Part shown: positions 41,883-50,874 of the stretch, piece after piece
Layout: every line of letters begins with the position of its first letter
Numbering within the stretch: the stretch's first letter is position 1
DNA from: Alphaproteobacteria bacterium
GTDB lineage: Bacteria; Pseudomonadota; Alphaproteobacteria; JAAEOK01
DNA length: 64,000 nucleotides
Direction of reading: 5' to 3'
NCBI GenBank assembly: GCA_024244705.1
Contig: JAAEOK010000032.1
Span: 62,001-126,000 of the forward strand
The notes under the pieces: model-generated
What the model was told of the DNA's origin: nothing
Database searches by the model: none
What the model saw: the letters and a program-made list of their open reading frames with translations, nothing else
Position numbers and translations under genes: made by a program

Positions 41883-44249
41883 TTAGTCATCGGTGAGGCG
41901 GCGCCACCAACCCCGTTTGGGCGCAGCCGTCATGGGCTCCTCGCTCACGTCTTGAATCGGCTGAGCCGCCGGCGCTGAAATATCCCAGGACGGTCCCGAT
42001 GGTTGTTCGAAGCTCCCGCGCCCCGCGGTTGTCGGTGAATCCGATTCGCCGTCATTGGATTTTGTCGGAACAGCCGGTGGCTTCGCTGCCGGATCTTTGT
42101 CATCGGAGCCAGCATCGGTATTATCGACGCGTTTTGTCGCTGGCTTGGCGGCGCGCCGGCGTCGGCGCCTCTCCTTCGGCTTGCCATTGTCGGAAGTCGT
42201 CGATTCTACGGCGTCGACCGGGGCTTCATCCGATCCGGATGTCGGAGTCGATTCACTCGCCGGCGCAGCGGCCTTGTCCGATTCGGAGCTTTCCGAGGGG
42301 GCCGCATCATCGGCCTTTTGCCGGCCGCGACGGCGTCCGCCTCGGCGGCCCCGCCGTCGTTTGCGGCGCAGCGATTCCTCGGACTCGTCACTCGTGCGAT
42401 CCTCTTCCGAGGACGCCTCGACATCCCCTGGCGCGTCTTCGGTGTCAGCCTGGGATTCTGTCTGCTCGTCGGCACCGTCCCGTTTACGGCGTCGAGGCCG
42501 CCGCCGCCGCCGCTCTTTGCCATCACTGTCGCGCTCGGGTTCGGCGGTTGCCGGCGCTGGGGCCGGCTCGTCAGTCGATTGACCGTCGTCGCCCATCAAT
42601 TGCGAACGCTCAATCCGCAATTCCGGCGGGATGAGGCTGTCATCGGCCGAAACAAAAACGCGAAAGCCGTATCGCTGCTCGATGTCGGCCAATATCTGCC
42701 GTTTTTGATTGAGAATATAGAGCGTGACATTGGTCGGGACGTAAATCGAAATTTCTTTGCACCGTTGCCGAATCCCTTCCTCTTCGATCGCCCGCAGGGC
42801 GTGAAGAGCCATCGATTCGGTCGAACGGACGAAGCCGAGGCCATTGCAATGCGCACATGGCCGAGTGCTGGTCTCGATAAGGCTGGGACGGAGTCGCTGG
42901 CGGGACATTTCGAGCAGCCCGAACGGGCTGATCCGGCCAACCTGGATCCGCGCGCGATCCACCCTTAGTGCATCCTTTAGGCGGCGTTCAACGCCGGTCT
43001 GATTGCGCGAGTCTTCCATGTCGATAAAATCGATAACGATCAAACCGGCGAGATCACGCAGCCGAAGTTGCCGAGCAATTTCCTCGGCCGCCTCCAAGTT
43101 GGTCTTGTAGGCGGTCTCCTCGATATGCCGTTCCTTTGTTGCCTTGCCCGAATTGACATCGATCGAAACCAAAGCCTCTGTCGGATTCATGACAATGTAA
43201 CCACCCGACTTGAGCTGAATAACCGGGCTGTGAATGCTGTCGATTTGGCTTTCGACCTGGTAGCGGTGGAACAATGGAATGGTTTCGTCGCGGTAAGGCT
43301 GAACGCGTTTGGCGTGGCTCGGAGTCAATTTCCGCATGAAATCCTTGGCCACACGGTACCCTTCCGTACCTTCGACCAAAATTTCATCGATATCTCGGCT
43401 GTAAAGATCGCGGATCGATCGCTTGATGAGGTTTGCCTCCTCATGGATCATCGCGGGTGCCGTCGACTGTAAGGTCGTGCTACGGATTTCCTCCCAGGTG
43501 CGAGCCAAATATTCATAGTCGCGCCGGATTTCGGCCTTGCTGCGTTCAGCACCCGCGGTGCGAACGATCACGGCCATCCCTTCGGGTATTTCCAGATCCT
43601 CGACGAACCCCTTTAGCTGCCGGCGGTCGGAAGGGCTCGTGATCTTCCGCGACACACCGCCGCCACGCGCGGTGTTGGGCATCAAAACACAATACCGTCC
43701 GGCCAGGGAGATGTAGGTGGTGAGTGCGGCCCCTTTGTTGCCGCGCTCCTCCTTGACCACTTGAACCAGGAGAATTTGCCTTCGTTTGATGACCTCTTGG
43801 ATCTTGTAGCGGTCGATGCGACGTCGTCGGCGTCCGCCCATGTCGTCGATTTCATCGCCACCGACGAGCTCGACCGAAACGCCGCTACCCGGGTCATCGC
43901 TGCCTTCGGAATCCTGCTCGGGCCGCGCGACAGAGTCGTCCTCCGCATGGTCACTGTGATCGATGGCGGCTTCCTCGGCCAACAATCGTTCGCGGTCCGC
44001 AATCGGCAGTTTGTAATAGTCAGGATGGATTTCGCTGAAGGCCAGAAAGCCGTGTCGATTGCCGCCGTAATCTACGAAAGCAGCTTGCAATGACGGTTCT
44101 ACACGGGTGACCTTGGCGAGATAGATATTGCCTTTTAGCTGTGCTTTGTTGGTGGTTTCAAAGTCGAGTTCTTCAAGTCGATTTCCGCTAACGATCGCGA
44201 CCCGGGTCTCCTCCGGGTGCGAGGCGTCAACCAACATTCTCTTCGCCAT
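41883..44249 (-). CDS. rne: Ribonuclease E
   Basis: Central endoribonuclease of RNA decay and rRNA/tRNA processing. The 788-aa product has an N-terminal S1 domain with an acidic insertion of about 50 residues, the 5'-sensor and DNase I-like catalytic domain (LIVIDFIDMEDSRN with the Mg-binding Asp residues), the Zn-link CAHCNG (CxxC) that joins dimers, and a C-terminal basic/acidic disordered scaffold (repeated RRRRR blocks, DADAP-type stretches) ending in a conserved GWWRRLTDD tail. ATG 44249 with AGGACA upstream begins at MAKRMLVDAS, the conserved start; the frame extends back to 44348. The 5' untranslated region is long, as usual for rne autoregulation. Confidence 0.95.
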   Translation of the reverse strand: MAKRMLVDASHPEETRVAIVSGNRLEELDFETTNKAQLKGNIYLAKVTRVEPSLQAAFVDYGGNRHGFLAFSEIHPDYYKLPIADRERLLAEEAAIDHSDHAEDDSVARPEQDSEGSDDPGSGVSVELVGGDEIDDMGGRRRRRIDRYKIQEVIKRRQILLVQVVKEERGNKGAALTTYISLAGRYCVLMPNTARGGGVSRKITSPSDRRQLKGFVEDLEIPEGMAVIVRTAGAERSKAEIRRDYEYLARTWEEIRSTTLQSTAPAMIHEEANLIKRSIRDLYSRDIDEILVEGTEGYRVAKDFMRKLTPSHAKRVQPYRDETIPLFHRYQVESQIDSIHSPVIQLKSGGYIVMNPTEALVSIDVNSGKATKERHIEETAYKTNLEAAEEIARQLRLRDLAGLIVIDFIDMEDSRNQTGVERRLKDALRVDRARIQVGRISPFGLLEMSRQRLRPSLIETSTRPCAHCNGLGFVRSTESMALHALRAIEEEGIRQRCKEISIYVPTNVTLYILNQKRQILADIEQRYGFRVFVSADDSLIPPELRIERSQLMGDDGQSTDEPAPAPATAEPERDSDGKERRRRRPRRRKRDGADEQTESQADTEDAPGDVEASSEEDRTSDESEESLRRKRRRGRRGGRRRGRQKADDAAPSESSESDKAAAPASESTPTSGSDEAPVDAVESTTSDNGKPKERRRRRRAAKPATKRVDNTDAGSDDKDPAAKPPAVPTKSNDGESDSPTTAGRGSFEQPSGPSWDISAPAAQPIQDVSEEPMTAAPKRGWWRRLTDD

Positions 44250-44658
44250 AAAGTTGTCCTCGCGGCGCTCGGTGTCGTTTGGGCGAACGACAGCCTTTCG
44301 CCTTAATCTTGGACGAAGCGGAATGGAAGATGCCTCCACCGCCTTCAAGCATGTAACGACGGTTCAATGGGGGCGAAGACCAGTTGTCAACGAGGCCGTA
44401 CCAGCCAGCCCGCTTCGTGATTCAATCTCATTGTCACGCTGTCCCTAGCGCCATCAGCGACAGGATCTAACCAACCTCATGGGCTGGTGGTAATTGTCCG
44501 TCTGCCGCGGCGCCGCCTCCCCAATGCCCACTGGATCGGCCGACTGTGACTCTCATGTATGTACAATACTCCAGTCGATATACAAGACCCATCGTTGATT
44601 TGTAAACCGCAAACGGGCAAATTTATGAAGCGGTTCATTAAGTTTTCGATATTACGTA
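44250..44658. other. rne 5' leader and divergent promoter region
   Basis: No protein-coding region is supported here. The AT-rich part at 44545-44658 carries promoter-like elements; on the minus strand TTGTAT and TACATA, 16 bases apart (-10 at 44557-44562), would give an rne leader of about 300 bases. Such long leaders mediate RNase E autoregulation in other bacteria; here that is inference from length. Confidence 0.4.
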
Positions 44659-44688
44659 TTGATATTCTTGGCTAAAACAGCATATAAG
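44659..44688 (+). promoter_or_regulatory. Predicted sigma-70-type promoter of the amidase gene
   Basis: TTGATA (44659-44664) and TATAAG (44683-44688) are 18 bases apart in an AT-rich stretch, 40 bases upstream of the amidase ATG. Confidence 0.45.
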
Positions 44689-44727
44689 ACAAGCTTGGAA
44701 TGCGCGACGAGCACGACTTGGGGCGAC

Positions 44728-45939
44728 ATGAAAGCTTTTGCGCTGGCTCTAATTGCAGTGGTCGTGATGACAATGTTACGACCCGCCGCGGCAGCGGAAC
44801 CGCCATCCGCGATGGCCCTTCGAATCGGGCAGCACGGTTTGGAGACCCGTTTCGTCCTTGATATTTCCACCTCCGTTGAATTTGATATTTTTCGCCTGTC
44901 CAGTCCCTACCGGGTCGTTATCGACCTGACCGAGGTGGACTGGCACCTCGCCGCGCAACCAGCGCCTGCTAGAAGCCTCATCGCGGGGGTGAAATTCGGC
45001 CAATTAAGACGCGGTACGTCGCGTATCATTTTGGATTTGAATGGGCCATACCGCATAAAGGATTCGTTTCTGCTGCCGCCGCTTAGCGGATTTCCGCATC
45101 GACTGGTCGTCGATCTGGCGCCTTTGGACGCGACGAAATTTGCCGAACCTAACCTCGCCAATCCAGCGGCCACGAAACCGAATCCACAGCAGCGGGCCTC
45201 GGCGACATCGATACCGGTACCGAAGATCAAGCCGCGGCGTTTCGTACCCAAGGTAATCGTGATCGATGCTGGCCATGGCGGCGCGGATCCTGGCACGATC
45301 GGCAAGTCCGGAGCCCGCGAAAAGGAAATCGTACTCGCCACCGCGCGTCAGATCGGCAAGCGATTGAAGGCGACGGGGCGATATCGAGTCGTGATGACTC
45401 GGAACAGCGATATCTATCTTAAGCTACGCGATAGAGTTGCCGTGGCGCGGAAATCGGGCGCTGACCTTTTTATTTCGGTCCACGCCGATTCGCACCCACG
45501 GCGAAATACCCGGGGTGTTTCGGTTTATACGTTGTCGGAAACGGCCTCCGACGCCGAGGCGGCGGCCTTGGCCGAGAAGGAAAATAAATCCGACATAATT
45601 GCCGGGTTCGATTTGAGCTCCGAGAACCACGAGGTGACCAATATCCTGATCGAACTGGCTCAACGGGAGACCATGAATCGATCGGCGGTATTTGCCAACT
45701 TGCTGATCGGCGAGCTCGGCCGCAGGGTTGCCCTTTTGCGACGAACCCACCGATTCGCGGGATTTGCCGTGCTCAAGGCTCCCGATATACCGTCGGTATT
45801 GGTCGAATTGGGCTACCTGTCAAATCGAGGCGACGAGAAATTGCTGCGGACCGAATCCCATCGCGACAAAATCGCCGAGGCCATAGTTGCCGCGGTAGAG
45901 GGTTATTTTGCCGAGAAACTCCGCCTCGCGCGTTCATAA
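44728..45939 (+). CDS. amiC: N-acetylmuramoyl-L-alanine amidase (AmiC-like)
   Basis: Periplasmic zinc amidase splitting septal peptidoglycan. The 403-aa product has a signal peptide (LALIAVVVMTMLRPAAAA), an N-terminal AMIN domain (about residues 30-130; FDIFRLSSPYRVVIDL), a linker, and Amidase_3 from about residue 170 with VIDAGHGGADPG (His), REKEIVLA (Glu), SVHADSH (His) and VLVELGYLSN (catalytic Glu). The presence of an autoinhibitory helix (SDIIAGFDLSSENHEV region) suggests activation by an EnvC-like factor. ATG 44728 is chosen as it starts the signal peptide. Followed by the PBP1A gene, 79 bases on. Confidence 0.92.
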   Translation: MKAFALALIAVVVMTMLRPAAAAEPPSAMALRIGQHGLETRFVLDISTSVEFDIFRLSSPYRVVIDLTEVDWHLAAQPAPARSLIAGVKFGQLRRGTSRIILDLNGPYRIKDSFLLPPLSGFPHRLVVDLAPLDATKFAEPNLANPAATKPNPQQRASATSIPVPKIKPRRFVPKVIVIDAGHGGADPGTIGKSGAREKEIVLATARQIGKRLKATGRYRVVMTRNSDIYLKLRDRVAVARKSGADLFISVHADSHPRRNTRGVSVYTLSETASDAEAAALAEKENKSDIIAGFDLSSENHEVTNILIELAQRETMNRSAVFANLLIGELGRRVALLRRTHRFAGFAVLKAPDIPSVLVELGYLSNRGDEKLLRTESHRDKIAEAIVAAVEGYFAEKLRLARS

Positions 45940-46018
45940 CTACGCCATATTTGTTCCGCAAAAATTCCGCTAGATTAGCCGACAGGTTTGGTCTGACCGG
46001 GAGCGCAGATAAGCGGCC

Positions 46019-48472
46019 ATGCGATTTTTAATCTGGTTCATGAGTTTTTGTTTCTTCGCCGTGGCGGTCGCCGCTATCGGACTTGTCATCGCGTATTCCT
46101 ATTTCGGCGACGGCCTCCCTGAACATAATCAATTGGCGAGCTATGACCCCCCGACGATGACGCGGGTGCACGCCGGCAATGGCCAAATCCTTGCGGAATT
46201 TGCCACGGAAAAGCGAGTCTACGTTCCGATTAATGCCATTCCGCAAAGGGTCATCAATGCATTCCTCGCGGCCGAGGACAAAAATTTCTACCAGCACTCG
46301 GGCATCGACGCGCTCGGCATCGTTCGTGCGGTTTTCCAAAATGTACAAAATTACATGAAAGGACGGCGTTTGGTCGGGGCGTCGACGATCACCCAGCAGG
46401 TCGCCAAGAACTTCCTGTTATCCAATGAGGTCTCGATCGATCGCAAGATTCGGGAGGCGATCCTCGCCTTTCGTATTGAGCAGACCTATGCCAAGGATCG
46501 AATTCTGGAGCTTTACCTCAACGCTATCTATCTTGGCTCCGGCTCATATGGTGTGGCGGCCGCGGCGCTCAATTACTTTAACAAATCGCTCGACGAGCTG
46601 ACTATCGCCGAGGCCGCCTATCTCGCGGCCTTGCCCAAGGCGCCGAGCAATTATCATCCGATACGAAAACTCGAACAGGCGATCGAACGCCGCAACTGGG
46701 TCATAGATCGCATGCTCGACGAAGGCTTCGTTACCGAGGAAGAGGCGTCGGCGGCGGCCCAGGACTCGCTCGAAGTCACCTCGCGTGAGGATTCGGTTTT
46801 CGTCAAAGCAAACTATTTTGCCGAGGAAGTAAGGCGGGATTTATACGACCGCTATGGTGAAGACGTTCTCTATGGAGGGGGTCTTTCCGTGCACACCACT
46901 CTTAGCCCACGCCTACAGAAAATAGCCGAATCCGCACTACGAAACGGATTGGTCACCTATGATCGACGACACGGGTGGCGCGGGCCGGAGACGCAGATCG
47001 AGATCGACGAACACTGGTCGGAAACCCTCGCGGCGATCGAGGTCGCGCCGGGGGTCGACCCTTGGCAGCTTGCGGTCGTACTGGAAGCGAGCGCCGAATC
47101 AGCTCGTATCGGCTTTGCCGATGGCAGCGAGTCGGGTATCCCTTTGGCCGAGGTCAAATGGGCGAGAGCGGCCTTGGACGACCAGAAAGTCGGCGCCGCG
47201 GTAAAACGCGTCAGCGACGTGTTGAACCCAGGTGACGTGGTAGCGGTCGAGCCCGTGGCCGAAGACTCTGACGGGAACGCCTACCCGGAAGGTACTTTTG
47301 CGCTCAGGCAGGTGCCCAATGTCAATGGGGCAATTGTCGCCATTGATCCGCATACGGGGCGCGTGCTCGCGATGTCTGGCGGCGTCAGCTTCGAGGAAAG
47401 CGAATTCAATAGAGCGACCCAGGCGCAACGCCAACCCGGTTCCGCGTTCAAGCCGTTTGTCTACTTTACCGCCCTCGATAACGGGTTCACGCCGGCGCAC
47501 ATTATCCTCGACGCGCCGATCGTTATCGACCAGGGCGAAGAATTGGGAAAATGGAAGCCGGCCAACTACACCGATCGCTTCTACGGTCCCAGCCCGCTGC
47601 GTCTTGGCATCGAAAAGTCTCGGAATTTAATGACCGTGCGGCTCGCTCAGTATGTGGGTATGGACAAGATTAGCCAGACCGCGTCGACTTTTGGCATCAA
47701 GAACGACATGGAGCCGGTGCTCGCCATGGCGCTCGGGTCCGGCGAGACCACATTGATGAAACTGACGACCGCCTATGCGATGCTGGTCAACGGCGGCAAA
47801 CGCATTCAACCGACGCTTATCGACCGTATCCAGGACAACAGCGGCGCCACCATACACAAGTACGATCAAAGGCCCTGCGAAGGGTGCCGTGATGTGGTCT
47901 GGAGCGACCAGCCGGTGCCGGCGATCATGGATGATCGCGAGCAGGTCGCCGATCCTGCCACCGCGTATCAGGTCGTGTCGATGCTGGAAGGGGTCGTCCA
48001 GCGTGGCACCGGCGTCCGCGCAAGGGCGGTAGGAAAACCGATTGGCGGAAAAACGGGGACGACGAACGACAGTCTCGACACCTGGTTTATCGGTTTTTCG
48101 CCAGACCTTGTTGCCGGCGTTTTCGTCGGATTCGATGAACCAAAATCCCTCGGCGCGAAGGAAACCGGCTCGAGCGTCTCGGCGCCGATCTTTACAGAAT
48201 TCATGAAGGCGGCACTGGCCGACCAGCCAGGAATCCCGTTCCGCATTCCTCCCGGTATTCGACTCGTGAATGTCAGCCGCTCAACCGGTGAGGTAGTGCG
48301 CGCGGGCTCGTCGGATTCGATTCTTGAGGCTTTCAAGCCGGGTACGGAACCGGTTCCCGGATCCCCGGCCGCCATCCTGCAAACCTCCGATCCAGCGACC
48401 GGCGTATCCTCCGCCCGACCGGTCCCACTCGCCGCGCCCTCGGGGCAAGCCGGTACAGGCGGTCTTTACTAA
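46019..48472 (+). CDS. mrcA: Penicillin-binding protein 1A
   Basis: Bifunctional peptidoglycan synthase, 817 aa: N-terminal membrane anchor (FLIWFMSFCFFAVAVAAIGLVIAYSYF), GT51 glycosyltransferase with catalytic AAEDKNFYQHSGID and GASTITQQVAKNFLL, an OB-like linker, and the transpeptidase with SxxK in GSAFKP, SxN in SRN and KTG in GGKTGTTND. The C terminus is a Pro/Ala-rich tail. It follows the amidase gene, giving a cell-wall remodelling pair. Length and motifs are those of alphaproteobacterial PBP1A. Confidence 0.95.
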   Translation: MRFLIWFMSFCFFAVAVAAIGLVIAYSYFGDGLPEHNQLASYDPPTMTRVHAGNGQILAEFATEKRVYVPINAIPQRVINAFLAAEDKNFYQHSGIDALGIVRAVFQNVQNYMKGRRLVGASTITQQVAKNFLLSNEVSIDRKIREAILAFRIEQTYAKDRILELYLNAIYLGSGSYGVAAAALNYFNKSLDELTIAEAAYLAALPKAPSNYHPIRKLEQAIERRNWVIDRMLDEGFVTEEEASAAAQDSLEVTSREDSVFVKANYFAEEVRRDLYDRYGEDVLYGGGLSVHTTLSPRLQKIAESALRNGLVTYDRRHGWRGPETQIEIDEHWSETLAAIEVAPGVDPWQLAVVLEASAESARIGFADGSESGIPLAEVKWARAALDDQKVGAAVKRVSDVLNPGDVVAVEPVAEDSDGNAYPEGTFALRQVPNVNGAIVAIDPHTGRVLAMSGGVSFEESEFNRATQAQRQPGSAFKPFVYFTALDNGFTPAHIILDAPIVIDQGEELGKWKPANYTDRFYGPSPLRLGIEKSRNLMTVRLAQYVGMDKISQTASTFGIKNDMEPVLAMALGSGETTLMKLTTAYAMLVNGGKRIQPTLIDRIQDNSGATIHKYDQRPCEGCRDVVWSDQPVPAIMDDREQVADPATAYQVVSMLEGVVQRGTGVRARAVGKPIGGKTGTTNDSLDTWFIGFSPDLVAGVFVGFDEPKSLGAKETGSSVSAPIFTEFMKAALADQPGIPFRIPPGIRLVNVSRSTGEVVRAGSSDSILEAFKPGTEPVPGSPAAILQTSDPATGVSSARPVPLAAPSGQAGTGGLY

Positions 48473-48502
48473 TTCCCCGGCATGGGTTATGCCGCGATCG
48501 CC

Positions 48503-49637
48503 ATGCGCGCGGAACTCCAGAGCCTTATCGATGAGATCAAGCAGTCGTTGGAACTGCTAAGGAGGCATCTTTGACCCCGAGGGGTCGAAAACGCGCCTCG
48601 AAGAACTGAACCGCCTCGCCGAAGATCCCGACCTGTGGAACGATACGGAAGCCGCGCAGCGCGTCATGCGCGAGCGGACTCGCGTGGAGAAAGATCTGGG
48701 TGTTTTCTCTGATCTTGAACGGGAGTTCACGGACAATTGCGAGCTCATCGAGCTGGCCGAGGCTGAGGAGGACGACTCTATCATCGCCGAGGCCGAAACT
48801 GCCCTGCGCAAGCTCCATCAAAGGGCCTCAAAGCACGAGCTCGAAAGCCTTCTGTCAGGCGAGGCGGATGCCAATGATTGCTATCTCGAGGTTCATGCCG
48901 GTGCCGGCGGCACAGAATCTCAGGATTGGGCAGAAATGTTGCTTCGCATGTATCTGCGATGGGCCGAGACGCGGGGTTTCAAAGTCGAGGCTGTTGACGA
49001 AAGCCCAGGCGAGGAGGCGGGGATCAAGTCGGCAACTCTGCAAATTGGCGGCCACAATGCGTATGGTTGGCTGAAAACGGAGACCGGCGTCCATCGTCTG
49101 GTCCGGATTTCACCGTTCGACTCGCAGTCGCGTCGGCATACGAGTTTTGCATCGGTTGGGGTCTATCCGGCGATCGATGACGACATTGAAGTCGAGGTTC
49201 AAGACAAGGATTTGCGCATCGACACCTACCGAGCTTCCGGCGCCGGTGGCCAGCACGTGAATCGGACCGACAGTGCGGTACGAATTACGCATCTGCCGAC
49301 CGGGATCGTCGTCCAGTGTCAAAACGATCGATCACAGCATCGCAACCGCGCCGAAGCAATGAAGATGCTTAGGGCGCGGCTTTACGAGATGGAACTGAAA
49401 CAGCGAGAGGAAGCAGCCCAAGCGGAGCATTCAGCCAAAACTGATATCGGCTGGGGCCACCAGATACGCTCCTATGTCCTGCACCCCTATCAAATGGTTA
49501 AGGATTTGCGGACAGACGTGGAAACGGGCAACACCCAGGCGGTGCTAAACGGGGAACTCGATGCTTTTCTCGAGGCGGCTTTGGCGCAGCGGGTCGGTGC
49601 AGGCGCTCAGTCGGGCGCCGCGGCAACCGGCTCGTAG
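48503..49637 (+). CDS. prfB: Peptide chain release factor 2 (programmed +1 frameshift)
   Basis: RF2 terminates at UGA and UAA. Translation starts at ATG 48503 ([23 protein letters not shown]), hits an in-frame TGA at 48572-48574 and must shift +1, skipping base 48572, to continue from GAC 48573 through 49637, giving 377 aa. The long frame alone (from 48666) would lack the N-terminal domain. Functional motifs are the stop-codon-reading SPF ([15 protein letters not shown]) and the catalytic GGQ ([15 protein letters not shown]). It starts 30 bases after mrcA; its 3' end overlaps the convergent DUF455 gene by 31 bases. Confidence 0.94.
48560..48575 (+). promoter_or_regulatory. prfB +1 recoding site
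   Basis: AGGAGG (48560-48565), a three-base spacer CAT, then CTT TGA C (48569-48575). The internal Shine-Dalgarno, the exact three-base spacing and the slippery CUU-UGA-C are those of the classic RF2 autoregulatory frameshift: low RF2 lets the ribosome slip and make more RF2. Confidence 0.93.
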
Positions 49638-50413
49638 AACGTAGGTGGCAACCCTGCGAGGTCCCGCGCCTCGCGATTGAACGGTGGCTTTATCTGTCCC
49701 TGAAAGTGACTGCGAACCAATCTTTGCCAGGTCGGAATTGGATCCAGCATGCGTTTTTCGCAGAGACGGACAAACCATTTCCGGCCAACGGCGACATGAC
49801 GGATTTCGTCGCCGTAGATGGTTTCGAGTATCGCTGCCGTCTTGTCATCGCCGAACTTTTTCATGCGCGAAATCATTGCCGGTGTGACATCCAGCCCGCG
49901 TGCCTCGAGCACCATCGGCACCACAGAAAGGCGGGCCAGAAGGTCATGGGCGGTATCTTGGGCCGCCTGCCATAGACCATCGTGCGCGGGAAGGTCGCCG
50001 TAGTCACAGCCGAAATCGGCCAAACGTTGGCATAAAAGCTGAAAATGACGGGCCTCGTCGTCGGCCACGGCGACCCAATCGTCAAAGAATTCTCGCGGCA
50101 AGCCCTCGTCACCAAACCGGGCGATCAGATCCCAGGCCAGATCGATAGCGTTGAGTTCGATATGGGCCAGCGCATGAAGCAGGGCCGTTCGACCCTCGAC
50201 GGTGCTTCCGGTTCGTCGCCTCGGCATATCCCTGGGGGCGCGTAGTTCGGGCCGTCCCGGACGGGCGGGTCGCTCACTCGGAGAAGCGGCGCCGGTCATA
50301 TCGAGGCCTCCGGCCCGCCAAACTTTGGCGGTGCGGCGGCTCAACCACGCCTTTTGTGAAGCTATAGCGGTTTCAAGAATGCGAAGGGCGGCTTTGGATA
50401 GGGGTTCGCTCAA
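49607..50413 (-). CDS. DUF455 ferritin-like protein
   Basis: A 268-aa member of PF04305, a ferritin-like helical family of unknown function. Conserved stretches: [57 protein letters not shown] and [12 protein letters not shown] ... [12 protein letters not shown]; the Glu/His pairs (HIELN, DDEARHF, GDEIRHV) fit a di-metal site. The start is taken as TTG 50413, which overlaps the bcp stop as TTGA; an ATG at 50473 in the same frame lies inside bcp and would add 20 residues of no similarity. With glnE and bcp it forms a leftward operon. Confidence 0.85.
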   Translation of the reverse strand: MSEPLSKAALRILETAIASQKAWLSRRTAKVWRAGGLDMTGAASPSERPARPGRPELRAPRDMPRRRTGSTVEGRTALLHALAHIELNAIDLAWDLIARFGDEGLPREFFDDWVAVADDEARHFQLLCQRLADFGCDYGDLPAHDGLWQAAQDTAHDLLARLSVVPMVLEARGLDVTPAMISRMKKFGDDKTAAILETIYGDEIRHVAVGRKWFVRLCEKRMLDPIPTWQRLVRSHFQGQIKPPFNREARDLAGLPPTFYEPVAAAPD

Positions 50414-50874
50414 AGCGTCTGGGCCGCCTTCAGTACCTCCTCCACATGGCCGGTTACCTTGACTTTGCGCCATTCCCGCTGAATGACGCCTTTGCCGTCG
50501 ATGAGAAACGTGGAGCGTTCGATTCCCATGTATTTCCGTCCGTACATGCTCTTTTCGACCCAGACACCAAATGCTTCACATACGGCCCCGCTTTCATCGG
50601 AGGCCAGTGTGAAGGGCAAATCGTACTTTTGCTTGAACTTGTCGTGGCGTGCGACGCTGTCTTTCGAGACGCCGACTATTTCTGCGTTGATCTTGGAGAA
50701 GTCGGGCAGTGCCTCGGCAAAGGCACAGGCCTCCTTGGTACATCCCGAAGTATCGTCCTTGGGGTAGAAATAGAGAATGATATTTCGTCCCCTGAGCTTC
50801 GAAAGACTAATCTTACCGTTTCCGTCCGCGGGGAGGGTGAAATCGGGAGCACGGTTGCCGACTTTGGCGGTCAT
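50410..50874 (-). CDS. bcp: Thioredoxin-dependent thiol peroxidase
   Basis: Peroxiredoxin of the BCP/PrxQ type, 154 aa, reducing hydrogen and organic peroxides. The active site is DTSGCTKEACAF, with the peroxidatic Cys and the resolving Cys five residues on, as in atypical two-Cys BCP; FYPKDDT precedes it and the conserved Arg is in the C-terminal ERSTFLID region. Its ATG overlaps the glnE stop (50871-50874) and its stop overlaps the DUF455 start. Confidence 0.95.
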   Translation of the reverse strand: MTAKVGNRAPDFTLPADGNGKISLSKLRGRNIILYFYPKDDTSGCTKEACAFAEALPDFSKINAEIVGVSKDSVARHDKFKQKYDLPFTLASDESGAVCEAFGVWVEKSMYGRKYMGIERSTFLIDGKGVIQREWRKVKVTGHVEEVLKAAQTL

